A stretch of 6,641 bases of DNA from Bacteroidales bacterium (GCA_017530465.1 JAFXMJ010000066.1:1-6641); one strand, 5' to 3'; shown: positions 1-6,563, numbered from the stretch's first letter. Numbers and translations: made by a program. Notes: a model not told the origin generated them from the letters alone.

Positions 1-1013
1 AACATACCGATACTGTCGCAAGCGTCTAAAAATGCGCGAGTTGTGGGGTTGTGCGACGTGCGGATAAGGTTGAAGCCCGCATCTTTCATAAGACGAACCT
101 TGCGGATTTCGGCGGCGTCAAAAGCCATTGCGCCAATTGCTCCGTCGTCGTGATGCACACACGCACCGTTGAGAAGAACTTTTTTGCCGTTGAGAATGAA
201 TCCGTTTTCAGCGTCGAAACTGAAACTGCGAACGCCAAAACGCACCGATTCCGATTTCTTGCCGTTGAGCGACACTTCGGCGGTGTAGAGATAAGGCGTT
301 TTGGGCGACCAAAGGCGCGGATTGTTGATTGTGTATGTAAATTCTACCTTCTTGCTTTCGCCGGCTTTGAGGCTGACAGTCTGAGTGTTGCTGCCGTCAA
401 TGCCCACCGTTGCAGATGCTGTGGCGGAGGATTCGTTCACAACCTCCACCTCGGCTTTTACGGTTGCCTTTTGTGCCGAAACTTCGGGCGTGGTGATGAA
501 TACGCCGTTTTCTTTGATGTGGACTTTGGGCATTGTCATCAACCAAACGTGACGGTAAATGCCTGAGCCTGAGTACCAACGGCAATTGGGTTGCGCCGAA
601 TTGTCAACCTTTACCAAAACTTCGTTCTTGTCTTTATTGAGCATTGGCGTAACGTCCACAGTGAAAGGCGTATAGCCGTATGCGTGCTGACCTGCCTTTT
701 TGCCGTTAACAAAGACCTCCGCCTTCTGATAAACGCCCTCGAAATGGAGTTTCACAACCTCGGCGTTAGGAGTGGCAAAAGTCTTTTTGTATTCGCCCTT
801 GCCGCCCTCAAACCAACCTCCGCCGGTGCCTGTTGCGCCCTTGCCCGAAAAGGGTCCGGTGTAGATGTCCCAATCGTGAGGCAAATCCACGGCGATAGTC
901 TTGCCGTCTTTTGTAAATTCCCAACCCGAATCCATCAGGGTTCGTGAGTTTTGCGCAAAGCCGTTCAATGCGCTGATAATCAGAATGGATAATGTAAGAT
1001 AGATTGTTTTCAT
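1..1013 (-). CDS. GH2 beta-galactosidase-like glycoside hydrolase, 5' part only (runs off window)
   Basis: The gene reads leftward from the ATG at 1013 and stays open to the window edge: 337 complete codons, no stop, 3' end missing. Residues 1-20 form a Sec signal peptide (MKTIYLTLSILIISALNGFA, then QN) without a lipobox cysteine, so the enzyme is exported. A GH2 N-terminal sugar-binding beta-domain follows (about 25-160), with LPHDWDI, VNGKKAGQHAYGYTPF and GSGIYRHVWL (149-158). Next comes an Ig-like domain (about 165-262) ending in RFGVRSF. The TIM-barrel domain then begins, with HHDD (287-290) and SHNP (320-323). These are established GH2 motifs. The two catalytic glutamates lie beyond the window, so activity cannot be judged. 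Family members cleave beta-galactosides, but also beta-glucuronides and others, so the substrate is inferred. It is divergent from the rhamnosidase gene, and a good promoter precedes it. The start is chosen for the signal peptide; the next in-frame Met (27) would remove it. Confidence 0.93.
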   Translation of the reverse strand, partial: MKTIYLTLSILIISALNGFAQNSRTLMDSGWEFTKDGKTIAVDLPHDWDIYTGPFSGKGATGTGGGWFEGGKGEYKKTFATPNAEVVKLHFEGVYQKAEVFVNGKKAGQHAYGYTPFTVDVTPMLNKDKNEVLVKVDNSAQPNCRWYSGSGIYRHVWLMTMPKVHIKENGVFITTPEVSAQKATVKAEVEVVNESSATASATVGIDGSNTQTVSLKAGESKKVEFTYTINNPRLWSPKTPYLYTAEVSLNGKKSESVRFGVRSFSFDAENGFILNGKKVLLNGACVHHDDGAIGAMAFDAAEIRKVRLMKDAGFNLIRTSHNPTTRAFLDACDSIGM

Positions 1014-1039
1014 AATGAGTTTGAATTGTTTTTATGGGA

Positions 1040-1071
1040 CAAAGATATGTATTTTTTTTCAGCACTGCAAA
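1040..1071 (-). promoter_or_regulatory. Bacteroidota-type promoter of the GH2 gene
   Basis: On the minus strand there is a -7 element TATCTTTG (plus-strand 1040-1047, seen as CAAAGATA), a 20-bp spacer, and a -33 TTTG (plus-strand 1068-1071, CAAA). This matches the TTTG / TAnnTTTG consensus known for the Bacteroidota primary sigma factor. The -7 element lies about 27 bp upstream of the GH2 ATG, giving a very short leader. The spacer contains a run of eight A on this strand. Confidence 0.75.
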
Positions 1072-1101
1072 AAACTGATGGTTTACTTCAAGATTTTTAT
1101 G

Positions 1102-1109
1102 TAAATTTG
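1102..1109 (+). promoter_or_regulatory. Putative -7 promoter element of the rhamnosidase gene
   Basis: TAAATTTG matches the Bacteroidota -7 consensus TAnnTTTG and lies 31 bp upstream of the ATG at 1141. No good TTTG -33 element sits at the usual distance. The nearest candidate is TTTA at 1082-1085, with a short 16-bp spacer. The promoter may therefore be weak or need an activator; that is inference. Confidence 0.55.
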
Positions 1110-1140
1110 CCGACAGAATAATTTTTTATAGACTTTTACT

Positions 1141-3630
1141 ATGGCAATCAAAACATTATGGCTTGCCCTCCTTGTTTGTGTGTTGGTCGCGTGGGCTGAT
1201 GTCTGTGATGGTCAGAACACCGACAGAGCGAAGGTTTACGTATCAAACTTGACGACAGAACTTATCGAGGAGACCGATGTCGTTTTTCAAAACGGCACGA
1301 GGACCGAAATGCCAATCTCTGCATACGATTGGCACGATGGTGATATGCAAATTGCGCTCATCAATACACCGACACCACATTTCGCGTGGCAGATTGGAAG
1401 CTCCAAACGTGCAGTCAATCAGCTGAAATACAGAATTTTGACAGCTACATCGCCCGAATTACTTTCAGAAGGGAAAGCCGACGTTTGGGACAGCGGAATC
1501 ATTGAGGACAGACGCTCTACCAATATCACCTACAACGGACAACCGCTCCAACCCGGCAAGATTTATTATTGGACTGTAAAAATTTACTACAAAAAGAACA
1601 AATGCACCGATTATTCTCCGGCAAAAGGGTTTGCCACGCCGCTGAAATTTGGTGACAGTTTTTCCAAACTTCCTCTTACAACTACCCGACAGAATCCAGT
1701 CGTTGTAATCAGGGAGGGGGAACAGATTTTTATGGATTTTGGCGACGACGCTTTTGGGCAGATAGAAGTCTGCTTCGACAACAATACTGTCAATAGTCCG
1801 TTGAAACTCCAATTGGGCGAAAAAGCCGTCAACAATAAAGTTGATACAAAACCTGGCGGCACAATACGTTATGCAGAATACAGCATCAGTCCTGCCCAAA
1901 TACAAAATGGACTCTGCAAGCCGGCATTGTACCAAGACCCGAGAAATACCGGAAAGACTTCCAACGAAAGCGGTGTAATGCCGATTTTGATGCCCGACTA
2001 TATTGGCGAAGTGTATCCGTTTAGGTATTGTGGCATAGAGGGTTACAATGGTGATTTTTCGGAGGATAATGCGGAGAGAATCGTCGTCAACTATCCTTTT
2101 GATGACAATTTGGCGAGTTTCTCGTCGTCCGACACCGTGCTTAATAAGGTCTGGGAGCTCTGCAAACATTCGATGAAGGCGACATCATTCTGCGGAATTT
2201 TTGTGGACGGCGACCGCGAAAGGATTCCTTACGAGGCTGATGCGCTCATCAATCAGCTCAGTTATTATGGCGTTGACAACCATTATTCCATTGCGAGGCT
2301 TTCGGCAGAACATCTCGTTCACAATCCTACTTGGCCTACCGAATGGATTTTGCAAATGCTCATCATCGCTTGGAACGATTATCTCTACACTGGCGACGAC
2401 GGTTTTATCCGAAAGTATTATGACGACTTGAAAAATAGGACGTTGTTTTTCCTGCAAAACCCTGGCGACAATCTTTTGCATACCGGCAATGATATTACAA
2501 ATACGGAACATTTGCAGAAGGTTCACTTTAAGGGTTCTAATATCCGAGACATCATAGATTGGCCTCCCACCGACAGGGACAATTACCAGCTCAAAGAATG
2601 TAATACGGTGGTCAATGCGTTCTATTACAAGGCGTTGGAGCTAATGGCTAAAATTGCGGAAGCCGTTGGCAACGATGCTGACCGCGAACAATTTGGCAGC
2701 GCGGCACTTCGCACTAAGGAGTCCGTCAACCGCCTGATGACCAATTCGTCGGGGCTTTATGTCGATGCGTTGGGCAGCGAACACGTTTCGTTACATTCCA
2801 ATATGTTTCCGCTGGCGTTTGGAATGGTTGAAGATAGCAATCGGGATACAGTAACCAATTTCGTAGTCAGCAAGGGAATGGCTTGCAGTGTCTATGGCGC
2901 ACAATTCTTATTGGACGCAATTTTTGACAACAGAAGGGACGCCAGCGGACTCAAATTATTGACTGACACTTCTTCGCGAAGTTTTTACAATATGATTCGC
3001 AGCGGTAGCACCATCACCACGGAGGCTTGGGACATCAAATACAAGAACAATCAGGATTGGAACCACGCTTGGGGCGCGGCGGCTGGCAATGTCATTGTGC
3101 GCAATGTAATGGGTATAGAACCTCTTGAACCTGGTTTTTCGGTCATCAAAATTGCGCCGCAGCTTGGCGATTTGACCGATGCATCGATTACCGTGCCTAC
3201 GCCGCGTGGAGCGGTGAGCCTTCGTATGTCCAAGACCGATGAGGAATTTACGGCGGACGTTTCCATTCCGCCAAATACCACCGCTGAAATTACTTTGCCA
3301 TTTGGTGGCGGTAAACATTACGTTTCGTCGGGAGATTTTTTTTTCGGGTTGTCGAATCCAGAACCATTCGTAGAGGATGATGCGCCACCTGCCGACATTA
3401 AGACCTCGACCTCCGAGCGCACCAACCCAAATATAAAGGTTTGGAGTTTTGCAAAGACCATCTACATCGAATCCGCGCCCGGCACGCCTTATACGATATT
3501 GGATGTTAATGGTCGCGTCCTGAAAACCGGCACAACCAACACCGACCGCAAGGAAATCCACCTTGGCGGCAAGATGGACGGATTCGTGATAGTAAAAATT
3601 GGCGGCAAAACATTCAAAATCAGATACTAA
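1141..3630 (+). CDS. Secreted GH78 alpha-L-rhamnosidase with probable type IX secretion sorting domain
   Basis: This 829-residue enzyme should hydrolyse terminal alpha-L-rhamnose from oligo- or polysaccharides outside the cytoplasm. The N-terminus (MAIKTLWLALLVCVLVAWAD...) is a signal peptide, probably cleaved near residue 24. An Ig-like domain typical of GH78 proteins spans about 75-165 (HFAWQIGSSKR, DVWDSGII, IYYWTVKIYY). A beta-sandwich region covers about 180-320. The (alpha/alpha)6 catalytic domain runs about 325-655. It contains DGDRERIPYEADA (356-368), the GH78 acidic motif with candidate general acid E360 and D367, and TTEAWD (E628) followed by QDWNHAWG (638-645), the region of the presumed base. 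A C-terminal beta domain follows (about 656-722). After a linker, residues about 765-829 (LDVNGRVLKTG, GFVIVKIGGKTFKI) resemble a T9SS type A sorting domain. The region before the catalytic domain is short for the family. The start fits the signal peptide and the promoter spacing. The exact substrate is unknown. Confidence 0.92.
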   Translation: MAIKTLWLALLVCVLVAWADVCDGQNTDRAKVYVSNLTTELIEETDVVFQNGTRTEMPISAYDWHDGDMQIALINTPTPHFAWQIGSSKRAVNQLKYRILTATSPELLSEGKADVWDSGIIEDRRSTNITYNGQPLQPGKIYYWTVKIYYKKNKCTDYSPAKGFATPLKFGDSFSKLPLTTTRQNPVVVIREGEQIFMDFGDDAFGQIEVCFDNNTVNSPLKLQLGEKAVNNKVDTKPGGTIRYAEYSISPAQIQNGLCKPALYQDPRNTGKTSNESGVMPILMPDYIGEVYPFRYCGIEGYNGDFSEDNAERIVVNYPFDDNLASFSSSDTVLNKVWELCKHSMKATSFCGIFVDGDRERIPYEADALINQLSYYGVDNHYSIARLSAEHLVHNPTWPTEWILQMLIIAWNDYLYTGDDGFIRKYYDDLKNRTLFFLQNPGDNLLHTGNDITNTEHLQKVHFKGSNIRDIIDWPPTDRDNYQLKECNTVVNAFYYKALELMAKIAEAVGNDADREQFGSAALRTKESVNRLMTNSSGLYVDALGSEHVSLHSNMFPLAFGMVEDSNRDTVTNFVVSKGMACSVYGAQFLLDAIFDNRRDASGLKLLTDTSSRSFYNMIRSGSTITTEAWDIKYKNNQDWNHAWGAAAGNVIVRNVMGIEPLEPGFSVIKIAPQLGDLTDASITVPTPRGAVSLRMSKTDEEFTADVSIPPNTTAEITLPFGGGKHYVSSGDFFFGLSNPEPFVEDDAPPADIKTSTSERTNPNIKVWSFAKTIYIESAPGTPYTILDVNGRVLKTGTTNTDRKEIHLGGKMDGFVIVKIGGKTFKIRY
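3336..3344 (+). repeat. In-frame T9 homopolymer in the rhamnosidase gene
   Basis: Nine consecutive T encode the end of Asp732 and Phe733-Phe735, after the catalytic and C-terminal beta domains and before the sorting domain. Loss of one T brings TAG into frame, and gain of one T brings TGA into frame, both within about 16 codons. Either slip would yield an otherwise complete enzyme lacking the C-terminal sorting domain. The tract is directly visible; any functional switching is speculation. Confidence 0.9.
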
Positions 3631-3670
3631 CAGAAGATTGATTCCGTCAGTGTAAGAATAGACTTTATGT

Positions 3671-3678
3671 TAAATTTG
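3671..3678 (+). promoter_or_regulatory. Possible upstream -7 element (TAAATTTG)
   Basis: A second TAnnTTTG match lies 43 bp upstream of the stronger element at 3714-3721, in the gap between the rhamnosidase and the alpha-oxoamine synthase gene. No convincing -33 TTTG lies at the right distance. In A/T-rich DNA this may be chance; an alternative start site for the downstream gene is possible. Confidence 0.25.
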
Positions 3679-3713
3679 TGCGCATAATGTGTATGTGTTA
3701 CAAAAATAATTAC

Positions 3714-3721
3714 TATCTTTG
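3714..3721 (+). promoter_or_regulatory. Putative -7 promoter element of the alpha-oxoamine synthase gene
   Basis: TATCTTTG is a full match to the Bacteroidota -7 consensus, 44 bp upstream of the ATG at 3766. The -33 region holds only TGTG-like sequence (3688-3691, 22-bp spacer). The leader is A-rich just before the ATG and has no Shine-Dalgarno motif, as is usual in this phylum. The element indicates that the gene is transcribed separately from the rhamnosidase. Confidence 0.6.
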
Positions 3722-3765
3722 CGGCAACGGATTTAGCAAACATTAATTATCAAAAAACTATAAAA

Positions 3766-5097
3766 ATGGATCTTTTTGAAAAAGTGATGGAACGTGCAAA
3801 GACCGCCGACCTCGGTAAGTATCAGGCAGGTGCGGACGGCTACTTTATGTTCCCCAAACTCGAAGGCGAGATAGGCCCTGAGATGAATTTCAGGACTCCT
3901 TTTGGCGTAAAGCCAATCCTCAATTGGTCGCTCAACAACTACCTCGGCCTCGCCAACGACCCCGAAGTGCGCAAGGCTGACGCTGAGGGCGCGGCTAAAT
4001 ATGGTCTCGCCGCTCCGATGGGCGCGAGGATGATGTCGGGTCAGACCGTGATGCACGAGGAACTCGAAGCAATGCTCGCAAAGTACGCCAAAAAACCGGC
4101 GGCTTTCGTTGTCAACTTCGGCTATCAGGCGATGATTTCGATTATCGACTGCATCGTGGATCGCAAGGACGTCATCGTTTATGACTACGAGGCTCACGCC
4201 TGCATTATGGACGGTATTTTCCTGCACAAATCCAAGTGCGGCGGCGAGAAGATGAGTTACGTCTATCCGCACAACGATATGGAAAAACTCGAAAAGCAAC
4301 TCAAACTTGCCACCAAGAAAGTTGCTGAAACGGGCGGCTCCATCCTCGTAATCACCGAGGGCGTGTTCGGTATGGCGGGCGACCTCGGCAACTTGAAGGG
4401 CATCACCGACTTGAAGGACAAGTACAACTTCCGCCTCCTCATCGACGACGCTCACGGCTTTGGCACGATGGGTCCCAACGGCGGCGGCACAGGCGAACAC
4501 TTCGGCGTTCAGGACAAGGTGGACCTCTACTTCGCAACATTTGCAAAGGCAGGTGCGGGCATTGGCGGTTTCATTGCCTCCGAAAAACCCATCATCGACT
4601 ACCTGCGTATGAATATGAGGTCGCAAATCTACGCCAAGTCGCTCCCGATGCCTATGGTTGTTGGTCTCAAAAAACGTCTCGAACTTATGACCACCAACCC
4701 CAAGTACCGCGAGAATCTTTGGAAAATCGTTCACGCCATCCAAGAAGGCTTCAAGAAGGACGGTTTTGACATTGGCAAGACCCAATCTCCGGTAACTCCC
4801 GTGTATATGCACGGCGACCCCAACGCTTCCGACGTGGAATGTACAGCCGAGGCGACCAACCTCTTGCTCGACCTCCGCGAGAATTACGGTATTTTCTGTT
4901 CGATTGTGGTTTACCCGGTAGTACCCAAGGGCACTGTGATGTTCCGTGTAATTCCTACCGCCGCCCACACCCTCGAACACGTGGAGCGCACCATCAATGC
5001 CTTCAAGGAGTGCAAGAAGAAACTCGACGAAGGCCGCTACAAAGCCAAGACCGTTGACCCCTGGACAATGTTGAAGAGTGGCAAGGTGGAGTTTTAA
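3766..5097 (+). CDS. PLP-dependent alpha-oxoamine synthase family acyltransferase (serine palmitoyltransferase / cysteate acyltransferase-like)
   Basis: This 443-residue cytosolic fold-type I PLP enzyme belongs to the family that condenses an amino acid with an acyl thioester, releasing CO2. Visible family features are the N-terminal substrate-entry motif NNYLGLA (57-63), GARMMSG (86-92) where classical members have GSRFLNG, and the PLP-stacking His144 in EAHACIMDG. Further on are DDAHGFGTMG (Asp227 for the pyridine nitrogen, His230), the Schiff-base Lys261 in ATFAKAGAGIGGF, and Arg394 in MFRVIPTAAHT, expected to hold the substrate carboxylate. All key residues are present. Classical members have about 400 residues; this one is longer at both ends. 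No biotin genes or threonine dehydrogenase lie nearby, so BioF or Kbl is not supported by context. A sphingolipid or sulfonolipid (capnine) first step is the best inference; the substrate is undecided. Codons are strongly biased (CTC Leu, AAG, TTC, GGC), suggesting high expression. The gene has its own promoter and is followed by a terminator. Confidence 0.92.
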   Translation: MDLFEKVMERAKTADLGKYQAGADGYFMFPKLEGEIGPEMNFRTPFGVKPILNWSLNNYLGLANDPEVRKADAEGAAKYGLAAPMGARMMSGQTVMHEELEAMLAKYAKKPAAFVVNFGYQAMISIIDCIVDRKDVIVYDYEAHACIMDGIFLHKSKCGGEKMSYVYPHNDMEKLEKQLKLATKKVAETGGSILVITEGVFGMAGDLGNLKGITDLKDKYNFRLLIDDAHGFGTMGPNGGGTGEHFGVQDKVDLYFATFAKAGAGIGGFIASEKPIIDYLRMNMRSQIYAKSLPMPMVVGLKKRLELMTTNPKYRENLWKIVHAIQEGFKKDGFDIGKTQSPVTPVYMHGDPNASDVECTAEATNLLLDLRENYGIFCSIVVYPVVPKGTVMFRVIPTAAHTLEHVERTINAFKECKKKLDEGRYKAKTVDPWTMLKSGKVEF

Positions 5098-5130
5098 TGT
5101 ATAGATAACACGACACCTTAAATAAAATTT

Positions 5131-5176
5131 CCCGTGCAGCCGGATTTTAGAGTTCGTTGCTGCGCGGGATTTTTTT
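5131..5176 (+). terminator. Rho-independent terminator of the alpha-oxoamine synthase gene
   Basis: CCCGTGCAGC (5131-5140) pairs with GCTGCGCGGG (5159-5168) in a 10-bp stem with an 18-base loop, followed by A and then T7 (5170-5176). On the plus-strand RNA the single non-Watson-Crick position (5135/5164) is a U-G wobble. On the minus-strand RNA it would be an A-C mismatch. It begins 34 bases after the stop codon. Confidence 0.88.
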
Positions 5177-5202
5177 ATGATATTGATATTAATCGTAATT
5201 AT

Positions 5203-5248
5203 AAAACCCAAGCCCGCCGCAGAGAACTGTATGTCCTTGCGACGGGCT
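5203..5248 (-). terminator. Probable terminator of metY
   Basis: AGCCCGCCGCA (5211-5221) and TGCGACGGGCT (5238-5248) are inverted arms of 11 bp with a 16-base loop. The odd position (5217/5242) is a G-U wobble on the minus-strand RNA and a C-A mismatch on the plus strand, so the hairpin fits minus-strand transcription. On that strand it is followed by TGGG and a short T4 (plus-strand AAAA 5203-5206), a weak U-tract. It lies 28 bases beyond the metY stop codon. Confidence 0.65.
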
Positions 5249-5276
5249 ACGTGGTAATTAATAATCAGACAAAAAT

Positions 5277-6563
5277 TTAAATCTTGTCAAACGCCTGGCT
5301 GAGGTCGGCGATGATGTCGTCGGCGTGCTCAGTACCGATAGAGAGACGGATGGTGCTCTGGAAGATGCCTTGGTCGGCGAGTTCCGCCTCTGAGAGTTGC
5401 GAGTGAGTGGTCGTAGCGGGATGGATTACGAGCGACTTCACATCGGCTACGTTGGCAAGCAACGAGAAGATTTTGAGGTTGTCAATGAATTTGAATGCTT
5501 CGGCCTGACCGCCCTTGATGTCGAATGTGAAGATAGAGCCGCCGCCATTGGGGAAGTACTTCTTGTAGAGTTCGTGGTCGGGATGGTCGGCAAGAGCGGG
5601 GTGGTTGATTTTTGCGACTTTCGGGTGGTTTTTGAGGAAGTCGAGCACCTTCTCGGTGTTTTCGGCGTGACGCTCAATCCTAAGCGACAGTGTCTCAACG
5701 CCTTGGAGAAGCAAGAATGCATTGAAGGGCGAGATGGCTGCGCCGGTGTCACGGAGCAAGATTGCGCGGATGTAGGTGACGTATGCGGCTGCGCCTACTG
5801 CCTTCACGAAGGAAATGCCGTGGTAGCTCGGGTTGGGCTCGGCAATCTGCGGATATTTGCCCGACTTAGCCCAATCAAATTTGCCCGAATCCACGATGAT
5901 GCCGCCGAGCGTGGTGCCGTGACCGCCGAGGAACTTGGTTGCAGAGTGTATTACAACGTCTGCGCCGTGTTCGATGGGACGGAAGAGGAACGGGGTTGCA
6001 AAAGTGTTGTCGATGAGGACGGGGATGCCGTATTTGTGCGCAATAGTGGAAATGGCATCTACATTGGGAATGTCGGAGCCGGGGTTGCCAAGGGTTTCGA
6101 GGAATACGAGTGTCGTATTGGGTTTGATGGCGTCTTCTACCTCTTGGAGGTTGTGTGCATCTACAAATGTGGTCTCAACGCCGAGGAGCGGCAATGTGTG
6201 TGCGAGGAGGTTGTAGGTGCCGCCGTAGATGGTTTTTTGAGCAACGATGTGGTCGCCCTTCTTGGCGATGGCCTCTATTGCGTATGTGATTGCTGCTGCG
6301 CCGGATGCTGTTGCAAGTGCGCCTACGCCGCCTTCAAGTGCTGCAACCCTCTGCTCTAATACGCCTTCGGTGGTGTTGGTGAGGCGGCCGTAGATGTTGC
6401 CTGCGTCGCGGAGTCCAAACCTATCGGCTGCGTGCTGCGAATTGTGGAACACATAGGACGTGGTCTGATAAATCGGCACTGCGCGTGCGTCTGATGCGGG
6501 ATCGGGCTGCTCTTGGCCAACGTGAATTTGCAATGTCTCAAAGTGAAGTTTCTGTGTACTCAT
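5277..6563 (-). CDS. metY: O-acetylhomoserine sulfhydrylase (O-acetylhomoserine aminocarboxypropyltransferase)
   Basis: This 428-residue cytosolic PLP enzyme of the Cys/Met metabolism (gamma) family makes L-homocysteine from O-acetyl-L-homoserine and sulfide, the direct sulfhydrylation route to methionine. Visible features, in order: ETLQIHVGQ at the N-terminus with PIYQTTSYVF (30-39), YGR (58-60) contributing to the PLP phosphate site of the neighbouring subunit, TIYGGTYNL (Tyr113 stacking on PLP), LIDNTFATP (Asp185), the Schiff-base Lys210 in HSATKFLGGHGT, and IRLSIGTEH (Arg406, substrate carboxylate). The insertion with FDWAKSGKYP and PNPSYHG (about 229-249) and the length near 430 fit MetY rather than cystathionine gamma-synthase or MetZ, which are nearer 380-400. 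All key residues are intact. The start follows an A-rich leader without Shine-Dalgarno. The gene converges on the alpha-oxoamine synthase gene and is monocistronic as far as visible. The leader of about 50 bases is too short for a SAM riboswitch. Confidence 0.95.
   Translation of the reverse strand: MSTQKLHFETLQIHVGQEQPDPASDARAVPIYQTTSYVFHNSQHAADRFGLRDAGNIYGRLTNTTEGVLEQRVAALEGGVGALATASGAAAITYAIEAIAKKGDHIVAQKTIYGGTYNLLAHTLPLLGVETTFVDAHNLQEVEDAIKPNTTLVFLETLGNPGSDIPNVDAISTIAHKYGIPVLIDNTFATPFLFRPIEHGADVVIHSATKFLGGHGTTLGGIIVDSGKFDWAKSGKYPQIAEPNPSYHGISFVKAVGAAAYVTYIRAILLRDTGAAISPFNAFLLLQGVETLSLRIERHAENTEKVLDFLKNHPKVAKINHPALADHPDHELYKKYFPNGGGSIFTFDIKGGQAEAFKFIDNLKIFSLLANVADVKSLVIHPATTTHSQLSEAELADQGIFQSTIRLSIGTEHADDIIADLSQAFDKI

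Noticed and set aside
51..947. Plus-strand open frames (51-566 and 591-947) in the left region
   Set aside because: They are shadows of the minus-strand GH2 gene, whose translation gives a signal peptide and conserved GH2 motifs continuously from 1013 to the window edge.
1063..1071. Shared 9-mer CACTGCAAA in the GH2 promoter region and again at 6617-6625 near metY
   Set aside because: It includes the common CAAA/TTTG promoter core and occupies different positions relative to the two -7 elements, so a shared operator is not supported.
1465..2169. A 234-codon minus-strand open frame within the rhamnosidase gene
   Set aside because: It is antisense to a conserved GH78 coding sequence and has no recognisable motif or start-region signals.
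3766..5097. Assignment as BioF (biotin) or Kbl (threonine degradation)
   Set aside because: No biotin or threonine dehydrogenase gene is adjacent, and the GARMMSG and TFAKA motifs and the length do not match what I know of those enzymes. Not fully excluded without a phylogeny.
3733..5211. A 492-codon open frame on the minus strand covering the whole alpha-oxoamine synthase gene
   Set aside because: It is antisense to a gene with complete family motifs. Its translation is low-complexity (His-, Val- and Glu-rich), as expected from complementing strongly biased codons. It runs through the plus-strand terminator and shows no recognisable domain.
5397..6359. A 320-codon open frame on the plus strand inside metY
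   Set aside because: It is antisense to an intact metY. The Cys/Val/Gly-rich translation reflects complemented Ala/Thr/Pro codons and has no recognisable domain or promoter.
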